Part shown: positions 5,382 through 13,454 of the stretch, one piece after another
Layout: every line of letters starts with the position of its first letter
How positions within the stretch are numbered: the stretch's first letter is position 1
NCBI GenBank assembly: GCA_964448005.1
Contig: CAYUUW010000031.1
Location: 1 to 16,594 of the forward strand
Length of the DNA: 16,594 bases
Origin: CAYUUW01 sp964448005
GTDB taxonomy: Bacteria > Patescibacteriota > Gracilibacteria > UM-FILTER-43-11
Reading direction: 5' to 3'
Translations under genes and position numbers: made by a program
The notes under the pieces: model-generated
The model's input: only the letters and a program-made list of their open reading frames with translations
Told to the model about the DNA's origin: nothing
Databases searched by the model: none

Positions 5382-7538
5382 AAGGCAAAGTGCGTTCGGC
5401 TTCCGTTTCGGCTTCCGCTGGAATGGGTGCCTCAATAGGGGCAAGCGCTGGCTCGGCGGGCGCTGGCAGCAGAAGTGGAACTGAGGTTGGAGCCGCTTCG
5501 GCTGGCATCGGCTCCGCAAGCTTCAAGCCCTCCAGGCTCTGCTGGTACTGCGCTTGGGCCTCTTCGATCCTGGCCTCCACCTGCTCGCCTGCTTCGGCCC
5601 TCTCCTTCCTCTGCGCCTCCAGAATGCGCCGGCCCAGCAGATCCCCCGTGCGGGCGGGCAGCAAGCCTTTGAGCTCCGTAAGGAAGCCCAGGCTCTCCTG
5701 GCCATCCAGCAGCCTTTCCATCTGGTTCGATTGGCCCTGCAGCGTGCTGTAGATCAGGATCCTTTGGGCCAGCCTAGCCGCCGGCGAAAGCTCGGGGGCG
5801 CTGGGCAAAGGAGGGTCGGAAGGGGGCAAAGCAGGCTGCGGAAGCTGGCTTTGCGCCAAGGAAAGATCCTCCGCCGTGGCGCGCGAAGCTTCATCCACCA
5901 GAGCCAAAAGGGCCTCATCCGGTTCGGGAATGGCCTGGGCGGCTTGGGCAATGCGCTCCAGCAGAAGGGCCTCCTCCTGGCGAAGATCCTGGAAGCCCTC
6001 GATCAGGACCCGCTTCTCCTCCTCGCTTTCTTGGGCGGCCGCCAAGGCCAAAAAATCCTCTCCCCGCCCCGGACGGGCGGATTCCAGAAGGACCCGCGCC
6101 TCCTCCCATCGCCCCGATTCGGCCAGCATCCTGGCTTCCTCCAGGCTTTGCAAGGCATNNNNNNNNNNTCTTGGCCAAGGGCGGCCTTCTGGAGCGGGTC
6201 TTCGGCCAAAAGGGCTTCGGTCTCCCGCAGGGCCTCCTTCACGGGGGCCACGGCAAGGGTCGTGGGCAAGGCCGCAATGAGGTCTTTTTGGTAGGGCAGC
6301 ACGATCTTCTGGCGGAAGGCCTGGGATTGGCCCTCTTCCTTGGCCTTGGAAGCGACCTGCTGGGCCAAGGCCTGATAGGCCGCCAAGGCCTCCTTGGCCT
6401 TTTCCGCCTGGCCATTCTGGAACAGCGCGGCCGCTTCGCCCAGGCGGCGGTTGGCCAGCTCGATCTGCAGGCCCATCTGCTTGTCCTGAGGCTGCCAGGC
6501 CAAGCTCAAAAGCTCCTTGGCTCGCTTGATGGGGTACAGCAGCTCGCCGGGAAGCGTTCCGGCTTTCTGCTCCAAGGCGCGGAGGCTGGCCTGGCGGAGC
6601 TGATCCAGATGCTGCTGGTCCAGGGCCAGGTTGTCGCGCACCCAAATGGCGTCCTTTTCCAGCGCTCCCAGCGGACGAATCTGGCCCAGTCCGGCAAAAG
6701 GGGCGGCCTGCACGGACTCCCCCTCGTTGAGCCGAACGGGCTTCTGGGGGCCGCGGGAATCCTCCGCAGCCTGGGCAGTGAGCCTTCCCGCCCAAACCTG
6801 GGCGGAGGAAGTGCCCTGCTGGGCATCGGCCTGAAGGCTGAGGCTGGCGCGCAGGGCAGAGAATCGGGCTTGGGGCGCCACCAGGGTGAAGCCGGCATGG
6901 CCGTCTTCCACATTCAGAACCTGGAGCCACGCCCGGCCCTGGCTCAGGATGGCTTCGATGGAGCCCTGGGAAGCATAGGCCGGGCTGATCTGGATGCGGT
7001 TGATGAGCAAAGTGCTCCCCCCTTCCAGCCGAAGCTGGCTATCGTCGAAAAAATGCAGCGTGGCCTGGCTGCCTTCCGGAACACGGATCAGGTCTCCCGG
7101 ACCCACCTCGAAGCGCTCGCTGGATTCGGTCCAGGCCAGCTGATTGGGCCGCTGCACCTGTATCGCTCCGGAAAGGACCTGGGCATAGCTTTCCTGGGAG
7201 GCCACCACGACCGTGCCGCCTTCCACAAAGAAAAGGGTGGTGGTCACCGCCATCAGCATCACCAGGGCCGAAGCCGTGAGGCGGCGCAGCAGCGCCCAGC
7301 TCCAGCGAAGCACGGAAGGAGGCGAATCGATGGCGGCCATGAGCCTGGCCTTGGCCGAAAGAATGAATTTAGAGGAAGGAACAGCGGGGCCTGCCATGCC
7401 GATCCAGCGGCCGAGCCAAGAGTCTTCCGGCTCTGCGGAACGGATACGGCTCATCAGCCGCTGTCGGGCGGCTTTTTGGAAGGCGGACGATGGCTGGGGC
7501 TTAGGCAGCCGATGGAGCAGTTTTTCCAGCTCGTTCAT
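5380..7538 (-). CDS. Membrane-anchored FecR-like/DUF5667-like protein, probable anti-sigma factor (split by a gap)
   Basis: Two frames separated by 10 N (6159-6168) form one gene of roughly 720 codons. The start is taken at MNELEKLLHRLP (7538); a GTG 39 bases upstream is also possible. Residues 1-80 are basic and cytoplasmic. One membrane helix spans about 86-105 (RLTASALVMLMAVTTTLFFV). A FecR-like beta domain spans about 140-250 (VGPGDLIRVPEGSQATLHF, then ILSQGRAWLQV). A helical DUF5667-like part starts at LLYPIKRAKELLSLAW (about 334). The long C-terminal part is a Glu/Ala/Leu-rich helical region with a Pro/Ala-rich end. In known systems a FecR-type protein beside an ECF sigma factor controls it by binding at the membrane, so this is probably the anti-sigma of 7615-8163, which lies 76 bases upstream. 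Joining the frames needs a true gap length of 3n+2, so 10 N is a placeholder. Confidence 0.75.
6159..6168. other. Assembly gap (10 N) inside the FecR/DUF5667-like gene
   Basis: Ten N. The protein continues in a different frame on either side, so the true missing length is not 10 and the apparent frameshift is an assembly artefact. Confidence 0.95.
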
Positions 7539-7614
7539 GCAGGCAACTTGGACATGCTGTCTAAAATAGCGTGACACACTCTATAACGGAGAAAAACGAA
7601 ATCTGTTACATGAA

Positions 7615-8163
7615 TCAGCCCTCTCCCTCCAGGAAAATCCGGAGCTGCTTCAGGGCGCGGTGCTGAAGGAGGCGAATGGCGCCCTCGGATCGGCCCGTGG
7701 CCTTGGCGATTTCCCAATTCTCCAGCTCCCCCATGTACTTGAGCGAAATGATCTCCTGGTGGGCGGGAGGCAAGCGCCGGATGGCTTTTCGAAGCGTGAT
7801 TTGGCTGAGGCGGAGTTCGGCCTGCCTTGCGGGATTGCCCAACAGGGAATCGTCCGCCAGGCGCTCGTCCAGCTCGGCCTCCGTATTGTGGCGGCGGTAA
7901 TGGTCGCAGATCAGGTTGTGCGCGATCCGGAAGACCCAGGCCGAAAAGGGGGCCTTGGGCGTGTACTTCCCCAGGTTCTGCCAAGCCTTCAGGAAAGCCT
8001 CTTCGGTCAGATCCTCCGCCAGCTGGGGCTCCACCCGGTAGTAGATGTAGCGGTACACTGGCTTCACCAGGGCATCGTAAACCTTGCCGAATGCCTCGGC
8101 ATCTCCTTTTTGGGCGGATTCCACCCACTGGGCCAGCTCCGGGAGGGATTCTTTCTTGGGCAA
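7615..8163 (-). CDS. ECF-type RNA polymerase sigma factor
   Basis: A 182-aa sigma-70-family factor of the short ECF type, with regions 2 and 4 only. Region 2 is at about residues 30-90 (EDLTEEAFLKAWQNLGKY, then FSAWVFRIAHNLICDHYRR). Region 4 is at about 122-176 (LRKAIRRLPPAHQEIISLKY, then the helix-turn-helix WEIAKATGRSEGAIRLLQHR). The frame needs a TTG start at 8163, because no ATG lies before region 2. It is 25 bases downstream of the glycosyltransferase gene and is followed by the FecR/DUF5667-like protein, the usual order for a sigma/anti-sigma pair. It lies at the end of a cell-wall operon, so an envelope-stress role is a reasonable inference. Which promoters it reads cannot be told from the window. 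Confidence 0.9.
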   Translation of the reverse strand: MPKKESLPELAQWVESAQKGDAEAFGKVYDALVKPVYRYIYYRVEPQLAEDLTEEAFLKAWQNLGKYTPKAPFSAWVFRIAHNLICDHYRRHNTEAELDERLADDSLLGNPARQAELRLSQITLRKAIRRLPPAHQEIISLKYMGELENWEIAKATGRSEGAIRLLQHRALKQLRIFLEGEG

Positions 8164-8188
8164 GGGAAAGGGGTAAGCGGCTTTATTT

Positions 8189-9427
8189 CTACCATAATTC
8201 AGCCGAAGGATCCAGCCCGGGCTTTTCTTCCGCCTCCCCGGGCTGGCCGGCAGAGGATCCTTTTATGTAAGGGTCGGAGCCCGCAGAAAAGCCGCCCTCC
8301 CCCAAGCGACAGTAGGCCTCCAGGGTCTTGCGGGCGCAGGCCTCCCAGGAGAATTCCGCAGCCCGCGCCTTGGCCTGCCGCGAAAGGCTTTGGGCCAGGC
8401 CAGGGGCATTGAGGAATTCATGCAGGGCCAATCCGAAGGAGTCCACGCTTTCAAGGCTGGCGAAATGGGCCGCGTCCCCCGCCACCTCGCGGTGGACCGG
8501 CAGATCGGAAACGACGGCAGGAATGCCGGCTTGAAGGGCGTCCGCCAAGGGCAGGTTGAAGCCTTCGTAGAAGGAAGCGTGGACAAAGGCTTTGGCCTGG
8601 CTGTACAGGCAGGCCAGCTCCTGGGAAGAAAGCGGAGGGGTGAGCACGATCTGCCCTTTGGGCCTCAGGGGAAAGCGTCCCGCGATCTTCTGCTGATGGG
8701 CGCTGGTCAAGAAAGCCTCCAGCCCCTTGCCCTGGGCTCCCACCAGCACCAGGTCCAGCGCATGGTGGTTGGCCACGAATTTCTGGTAGGCCTCCATCAG
8801 CAAAGGCACGTTTTTGCGCAGATCGTAGCCCCCCACGTAGAGCAGGAAGGGCCGGCGGAGCCTGGAGGAAAGCGCCTGGGGAAGGGGGGTTTTGGGCAGG
8901 GTAGGGGCCAAGGGAGTCACTGTGACGGAAGAGGAAGGGAGGGAGAAGAGCTCCAGCATCTCGCCCTTGGAGAATTCCGAAACCGTCAGGAGGTGGTCGG
9001 CCCCTTTCAGGGCCTGGGCCACATAGGCATGCAGCAGGCGGGAGCGCAGGCGGGAGCGATGCTCCGGCAGCACCCAAGGAATCACATCGTGAACCGTGAC
9101 GAGGGTGGGGACTCCCAGGCCGAAGAGCGGGCGGGAAGGATAGGGGAAATGGAGCAGCTGGAGCTGGAGCTTTTTGGCCTCGCCCGGAAGAAGCCGGTAC
9201 TCCCAATCGGCCTTGCGCAGGGCCGCCGAAAAAGAGCGCCTTTCGGGGATCCGGATCTGGCGGAAATTCTCCCCCAGGGCCAGCGTCGAGAGCTTGGGGG
9301 TGAAAAGAAGGTACTCGTTCTGGCTGTCCAGGCGCGAAAGGGCCTCCAGCAAGCGCCGGGTGTACTGCCCAATGCCGGTGTGGGGATGGCACAGAAAACG
9401 GGCGTTGATTCCTATTCTCATGGGCAT
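8189..9427 (-). CDS. GT4-family (GT-B fold) glycosyltransferase
   Basis: A 412-aa protein (410 if MRIGINARFL at 9421 is the start). The N-terminal half has the GT4 pattern: RIGINARFLCHPHTGIGQYT, a DVIPW segment after LVTVHD, and TVSEFSKGE. The C-terminal sugar-nucleotide-binding half begins LLYVGGYDLRKNVPLLMEAY. Near the end is ASFYEGFNLPLADALQAGIP, the E-x7-E motif region that binds the nucleotide sugar. It probably transfers a sugar from a nucleotide donor during polysaccharide or glycolipid synthesis at the cytoplasmic face of the membrane; the substrate cannot be told. It lies 53 bases after murG in the same direction. The Wzy-like gene at 15764 suggests that surface polysaccharide is made nearby. 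Confidence 0.85.
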   Translation of the reverse strand: MPMRIGINARFLCHPHTGIGQYTRRLLEALSRLDSQNEYLLFTPKLSTLALGENFRQIRIPERRSFSAALRKADWEYRLLPGEAKKLQLQLLHFPYPSRPLFGLGVPTLVTVHDVIPWVLPEHRSRLRSRLLHAYVAQALKGADHLLTVSEFSKGEMLELFSLPSSSVTVTPLAPTLPKTPLPQALSSRLRRPFLLYVGGYDLRKNVPLLMEAYQKFVANHHALDLVLVGAQGKGLEAFLTSAHQQKIAGRFPLRPKGQIVLTPPLSSQELACLYSQAKAFVHASFYEGFNLPLADALQAGIPAVVSDLPVHREVAGDAAHFASLESVDSFGLALHEFLNAPGLAQSLSRQAKARAAEFSWEACARKTLEAYCRLGEGGFSAGSDPYIKGSSAGQPGEAEEKPGLDPSAELW

Positions 9428-9480
9428 TGGGTCACAAGGCAGTCTTCATTCTAGCCTCTTCGCAGCCGGAAGGCCAGCGC

Positions 9481-10545
9481 CTACATCGTTCCCGCCGCCT
9501 TCAAAACGACCTTGGCGATCTCCTGGGCAGCCTGAGGATTGGAAAACTGCCTTAGCGCCTTTTTCATGGCCAGGATCCTGGCCTCGTCGGCCAGAAGCCC
9601 GGAAAGGGTGTCGGCCAAAGACCGGGCAGGGTCCCATATCAGCGCTGCGCCCCGGGCCTGGAACTGCAGGGCGTTGGCCTGCTGGTCGGCATTGGGCAAG
9701 GGAATCAGGAGGCTGGGCTTGCCCAGGAAAGCCGTCTCCGCCAGGGAGTTGGCCCCTGCCCGGCCCACCACGGCCTGGGCAATGGCGTAGATGTGGGGCA
9801 GCTCCGGGCCCAGATACTCGGCCGATTTGTAATGGGGGTGCTTCAGGCGAAGGCCTTTTCCTTCGCCTGTGACATGAACGATGCGGAAACGCTGGGTGAG
9901 GGCGTCGAATTCCTTCTCGACCAGCTCGTTGATCTGCCGGGCGCCCAAGCTTCCCCCCCAAATCAGGACGACGGGCAGACCCAGCGGGCCCTCTGGGAAT
10001 CCGCAGAAGGCGTAGCCTTGGGAAGGGTTGCCCTGGGCCAGCTCCGGGCGGACAGGATTGCCGGTGAAGCGCTGCTTGCCGCCCTGGGCCAAATGAGGAA
10101 AGGACACGCAGACGAAGCGGGCCAAACGGGCATTGAGGCGATTGGCCAAGCCCATCCTCGCGTCGGATTCGTGGAGCACCAGGGGAATGCGCAGGCAGGC
10201 CGAAGCCAACGCCACCGGAAGGCTGACGTAGCCCCCTTTGGAGAAGACAACGTGAGGGCGAAAGCGCAGCAGCAGGATCAGGGACTGGAAAAATCCCAGC
10301 AGGACAAGCAGCGGATCCGAAAAATTCCTCCAGGACCAGTAGCGGCGGAGCTTTCCGGCGAAAATGCTCGTGAAGGGGACTCCTTTTTCCCGGGCCAGCC
10401 CACGGTCGAAAGCCAGGCGAGAGCCGGCCAGATGGAAGCTGAGGGAAGGGCACAGGGCCTCAAGGGCGGAAAGGACGGCGAAGTGAGGGGTGATGTGCCC
10501 CCCCGACCCGCCTCCGGCCAGCAGAATGCGCAGCGGTTTGGCCAT
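9481..10545 (-). CDS. murG: MurG, undecaprenyl-PP-MurNAc-pentapeptide GlcNAc transferase
   Basis: A 354-aa protein of normal MurG length. It adds GlcNAc to lipid I to make lipid II, the last cytoplasmic step of peptidoglycan precursor synthesis. The N-terminus has the glycine-rich loop LLAGGGSGGHITPHF. Mid-protein are LHESDARMGLANRLNARLA and the second glycine loop GGSLGARQINELVEKEF. The donor-binding C-terminal half has GRAGANSLAETAFLGKPSLL and PLPNADQQANALQF. The start MAKPLRILLAGG overlaps the end of ftsW by 86 bases, so translation of the two is probably coupled. The ftsW-murG order is the classic division and cell wall (dcw) cluster order. Confidence 0.95.
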   Translation of the reverse strand: MAKPLRILLAGGGSGGHITPHFAVLSALEALCPSLSFHLAGSRLAFDRGLAREKGVPFTSIFAGKLRRYWSWRNFSDPLLVLLGFFQSLILLLRFRPHVVFSKGGYVSLPVALASACLRIPLVLHESDARMGLANRLNARLARFVCVSFPHLAQGGKQRFTGNPVRPELAQGNPSQGYAFCGFPEGPLGLPVVLIWGGSLGARQINELVEKEFDALTQRFRIVHVTGEGKGLRLKHPHYKSAEYLGPELPHIYAIAQAVVGRAGANSLAETAFLGKPSLLIPLPNADQQANALQFQARGAALIWDPARSLADTLSGLLADEARILAMKKALRQFSNPQAAQEIAKVVLKAAGTM

Positions 10546-11672
10546 AGCGTGAAATATTAAGCAGAATACCGGCAGCCAGCATCAGCACCATCATCGAGGA
10601 TCCCCCGTAGCTGATGAAGGGCAGGGTGATGCCGGTGAGAGGGAGCAGGGAAAGGTTGACCCCCATGTTGATGATCGCCTGGAAGGTGAACCATCCCGTG
10701 ATGCCGATCGCCACCAGCATGGAAAAGCGGTCGCTGGCGCGCATGGCGATGCGGTAGCCCCTGTAAGCGATGAAAGCGTAAGCCGCCACCAGGAAAAGCA
10801 TGCGGACGAAGCCCAGCTCTTCGGCCATCGCGGAGAAGATGGTGTCGCCCTGCACCTCGGGCAGGTAGCCGAACTTCTGGATGGACTTGCCGAACCCCAC
10901 CCCGAAAACCCCGCCGCTCCCCACGGCAATCAGGGCCTGCTTGATCTGGAATCCTATCCTCAAAGGATCGAGGGAAGGATCCAGAAAGGCCAAAAAGCGG
11001 TTCCGGAGGTATTCCTTGCTCATGATGATGGGGTAGGCCATCAGGGCGGCGGAAAGGGCCCCCAGGCCGATGTGCACCACGCCGCCGCCGGCGGCGAAGA
11101 ACATGCTGGCGGCAATGGTGGAGATGACCAGCACCGAGCCGAAATCCGGCTGCATGGCCAAAAGGACGACCACCATGCTCAGCAGCACCGTGAAAGGGAT
11201 GAATCCGTACTGGAAGGAGCGCACCAGCTCCTGCCGCTTCTCCATCCACACCGCCAGGTAGAAGATCAGCGAGAGTTTGATGATCTCCGCCGGCTGGACG
11301 GAAGGGAGGAAAGGAATATCGATCCAGCTGCGGGACGTGCCGTAGTTGGCCCCGATGCCCGGCAGGAACAGGGCCAGCGCGCCNNNNNNNNNNCAGCCAG
11401 GAGAGGAAAAAGAAAGGAAGGGCGAATCGCTTCCACCATTGCAGAGGCAAAAAAAGGCCCAGGGCGAAGAAAGGAAGGGAAAAGAGGGTCCGGGTGAAAT
11501 GGCGCCACAGGTAGAAGCTGTTGGTGGGCTCTTCCAGGGTGCCGTTGCGGACCATGGACTGGGTCAGCTGGTAGGATTCGTAGACGCTGACGCTGGAGAT
11601 CATGATGATGCCCAGCAGCAGCAGGGCGAAGATCGCGATGGCCAAAGGGGTGTCGACAGGGGCTCTTCTCAC
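10460..11672 (-). CDS. ftsW: FtsW/RodA-family peptidoglycan glycosyltransferase (split by a gap)
   Basis: Two frames either side of 10 N form a SEDS protein of about 400 residues. The first 93 codons, from a GTG at 11672, hold an N-terminal helix (LAIAIFALLLLGIIMISSVS) and a second helix. After the gap come SRSWIDIPFLPSVQPAEIIKLSLIFY, the helices starting GFIPFTVLLSMVVVLLAMQP, and DFGSVLVISTIAASMFFAAG. The SEDS signature GVGFGKSIQKFGYLPEVQGD is followed by FSAMAEELGF and GITLPFISYGGSSM. SEDS proteins polymerise lipid II at the septum; ftsW is preferred over rodA because murG follows directly. The C-terminal extension (ISRYGQTAAHS onwards) runs 86 bases into murG. No clear ribosome site precedes the GTG, so the start is uncertain. 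An in-frame join needs a gap of 3n. Confidence 0.9.
11384..11393. other. Assembly gap (10 N) inside ftsW
   Basis: Ten N. The FtsW protein continues on both sides in frames that join only if the missing length is a multiple of three, so the 10 N is a placeholder and the gene is probably intact. Confidence 0.95.
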
Positions 11673-11774
11673 ATCGGGGGCTGAGGAAATACGCAGGCAA
11701 GGCCGCCACGAAGAAGGCTGACGACGCCCATGGCAGTATAAGGGATGTCGGGCAAAAAGCGGCGCCAAAAAAGA

Positions 11775-11803
11775 TTGACAGAAACCGAGCAGGCAAATAA
11801 TCT
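11775..11803 (+). promoter_or_regulatory. Good sigma-70-type promoter facing a non-coding stretch
   Basis: TTGACA (11775-11780) and TAATCT (11798-11803) are separated by exactly 17 bases. It points away from ftsW towards lspA, but no convincing gene follows for about 390 bases. Confidence 0.5.
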
Positions 11804-12134
11804 GAATTCAGACGCTCCCGCAAGAGACTGGCTGCGTCCGAATGCCCTTCCTTATCCTCCACACGAGCGCGTCGCCCTGCCGCCCTGCCCAAGGGAACCA
11901 GAGCACCGCGCTCGCCACAGCGGATAGTGGAAAAGCCCTCGTGGCTTCCAATGGCGTTCCGAACGCTTCCTGTCGCTGAAAAAGCATGGCGAGTAGGCAT
12001 GAAAGGGCCGACCCGAACCAGCATACACATTGTTGATTGAGTCATTCACCCTTCAACCGCAACCCCCTCTCCACAGTTAAGGAGCTGTCAGCCCAGGCAC
12101 CCCGCTGCATCACGAGCGCAAGGACCTGGGTTTT
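11804..12134 (+). ncRNA. Candidate structured non-coding RNA or long leader of lspA
   Basis: The stretch 11673-12197 (525 bases) holds no convincing gene. From the promoter end at 11804 there are several stems: GACGC (11811-11815)/GCGTC (11834-11838); a 7-bp perfect GAGCGCG (11865-11871)/CGCGCTC (11907-11913); GCGTT-ccg-AACGC around 11955-11970; and CCCAGG (12092-12097)/CCTGGG (12125-12130), the last followed by TTTT like a weak terminator. I looked for tmRNA, RNase P RNA, SRP RNA and tRNA landmarks on both strands and saw none. It could be an unrecognised small RNA of about 320 bases, a long 5' leader, or decayed sequence. Confidence 0.3.
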
Positions 12135-12163
12135 CCATGCGGCCTGCCCGAGCCGCTATTTTC

Positions 12164-12191
12164 TTGCCTTCGGAGGAAAGCCCTTTAAAAT
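12164..12191 (+). promoter_or_regulatory. Possible promoter giving a leaderless lspA mRNA
   Basis: TTGCCT (12164-12169) and TAAAAT (12186-12191) have a 16-base spacer. Transcription would begin about 7 bases after the -10 box, exactly at the lspA ATG at 12198. The only ribosome-site-like sequence, GGAGGA at about 12172, is too far upstream for this start. Confidence 0.4.
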
Positions 12192-12197
12192 GGGCCC

Positions 12198-12668
12198 ATG
12201 AGCATGAGCAAGAACTACATTATTGCGGCCCTGACGGCCCTGCTATGGCTAGGGGCGGACCTTTGGACCAAGGCCTGGGCGGCCCAATCCCCCTCGCTTC
12301 CTTGGGGGGAGGCCGGATCGCTCTTCTTCCTGAGCCAAGCGCACGCCAATCCGGGCATCGCTTTCGGGCTCCGGCTTCCCATGGCCGTTCAGGTGGGGGC
12401 CACCTTCGCGGTCCTGGCTGCTTTGGGCTACGCCAGCCACCAGCGGCTCAGGGCGAATCCTGGCAAGGGCTTCCTGCAGAGCCTGCTTTGGGGTATGCTG
12501 CTGGGCGGAGCTTTGGGCAATCTGGCGGAGCGGCTGAACCAAGGCTATGTGCTGGATTTCATCAACCTCAAGCCTTTCCCCACCTTCAACCTGGCCGATG
12601 TGGGCATCACGGTGGGCCTGGGCGGCTGGATCCTGATGGAGTGGCTGGAGGAAAAGCGGAAAGACTAA
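12198..12668 (+). CDS. lspA: Lipoprotein signal peptidase (signal peptidase II)
   Basis: A 156-aa inner-membrane aspartyl protease that cleaves the signal peptide of diacylated prolipoproteins ahead of the lipidated cysteine. Family landmarks in order: the first membrane helix ending in DLWTKAWA (about 21-28), NPGIAFGLRL (51-60, the NxGxAF motif), GGALGNLAERL (103-113), then the two catalytic aspartates in VLDFI (D120) and FNLADVGI (D134). Four membrane helices are visible, as expected. ATG 12198 and ATG 12204 are both possible. Neither has a good Shine-Dalgarno site, and the mRNA may be leaderless. Its presence implies that lipoproteins are made here. It is followed after 17 bases by an unknown membrane protein in the same direction. 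Confidence 0.93.
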   Translation: MSMSKNYIIAALTALLWLGADLWTKAWAAQSPSLPWGEAGSLFFLSQAHANPGIAFGLRLPMAVQVGATFAVLAALGYASHQRLRANPGKGFLQSLLWGMLLGGALGNLAERLNQGYVLDFINLKPFPTFNLADVGITVGLGGWILMEWLEEKRKD

Positions 12669-12685
12669 TTCCCTAACACAAAAAA

Positions 12686-13390
12686 ATGACCGAAAAAAGA
12701 CCCCTTTCCTTCGCCCTCTTCTGGCTCCGGCTCTTCAGCGGCTTGGCCGCCGGGGTAGGGGGCACCCTGATCGCCTTCGTGGCCTATTTCCTGATGGTGT
12801 CCTTTGTTCCGTCGGAAGGCTCCAGCTCGCTTTCAGTGTTCAGCACGCTGGTGATCGCCCTGGCCGCCACCCTAAGCACCAATGTGCTGGCGGCGCTGCT
12901 GGTTTCCTTTATGGACGAGGAGAAGTACAGCCGCCGCAAAACCATGGTGAGCCACGTCTTCGTGTTCAACCTCATCCTGTTCCTGTTCACCGTGCCTTTC
13001 TACGCCCTGGCCGCGCCTGCGCAGCAGGCCGTGGGGGTCATGGCCATCCACTTCGTCATCAGCGCCTTCATCACTTCCCTCATTCTGGAGCTGCTGGCCG
13101 GGCAGCAGTATTCCCTGCTGGGGCTCTACAGCAATGCGCTGGGCATCTTCTGCGCCATCGGCCTGGGCTTCCTGCTCAGCGCGGCAAAGGTTGGCCCCTT
13201 GGCCCTGATCTTCGGCACCCTGCCCATGACCTGGCTGATGCTGCAGGTGATGAATGGCTTCGGGGAATGGGGCTACGACGTGTACCTGAAATACTACGGG
13301 CTGGATGCCCTGAACGACCGGACCGACCTGGGCGGCGATGCGGAGACCGAGGAGCCGGAGGAGGAAGCCGAAGAGGAGGAAAAATCCTAG
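12686..13390 (+). CDS. Unknown polytopic membrane protein with acidic tail
   Basis: A 234-aa protein with about six membrane helices: residues 9-38, 50-73, 89-109, 113-135, 142-166 and 168-190. There is a short basic cytoplasmic loop, EEKYSRRKT, after the second helix. The last 25 residues are almost all Glu, Asp and Pro. No enzymatic motif is visible and I do not recognise the family. The start has an A-run but no Shine-Dalgarno site. It sits 17 bases after lspA, so it is probably co-transcribed with it. The stop codon lies inside a terminator-like stem (13386-13400). Confidence 0.75.
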   Translation: MTEKRPLSFALFWLRLFSGLAAGVGGTLIAFVAYFLMVSFVPSEGSSSLSVFSTLVIALAATLSTNVLAALLVSFMDEEKYSRRKTMVSHVFVFNLILFLFTVPFYALAAPAQQAVGVMAIHFVISAFITSLILELLAGQQYSLLGLYSNALGIFCAIGLGFLLSAAKVGPLALIFGTLPMTWLMLQVMNGFGEWGYDVYLKYYGLDALNDRTDLGGDAETEEPEEEAEEEEKS

Positions 13391-13405
13391 GCCGCCTAGG
13401 CTTTT
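13386..13405 (+). terminator. Short terminator-like hairpin after the lspA operon
   Basis: CCTAGG (13386-13391), loop CCG, CCTAGG (13395-13400), then CTTTT. The stem is only 6 bp and contains the stop codon of the upstream gene. Convergent position with respect to tsaE supports a terminator role. Confidence 0.5.
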
Positions 13406-13454
13406 AGCTGTATCTGGATGCCCTTGCGGGAAACGATGAGATTCGGGCAACGCA

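Noticed and set aside
6169..7574. 467-codon plus-strand open frame opposite the FecR/DUF5667-like gene
   Set aside because: It is a Gly/Leu/Gln/Arg-rich shadow; the minus strand encodes recognisable domains.
6159..11393. True frameshifts in the FecR/DUF5667-like gene and in ftsW
   Set aside because: Both frame changes coincide with 10-N assembly gaps, and the flanking protein segments match one family on both sides.
11804..12134. tmRNA, RNase P RNA, SRP RNA or tRNA
   Set aside because: I looked on both strands for the tRNA T-loop, the RNase P GAGGAAAGTCC block, the SRP GGAAGCAGCC loop and the tmRNA ends and saw none.
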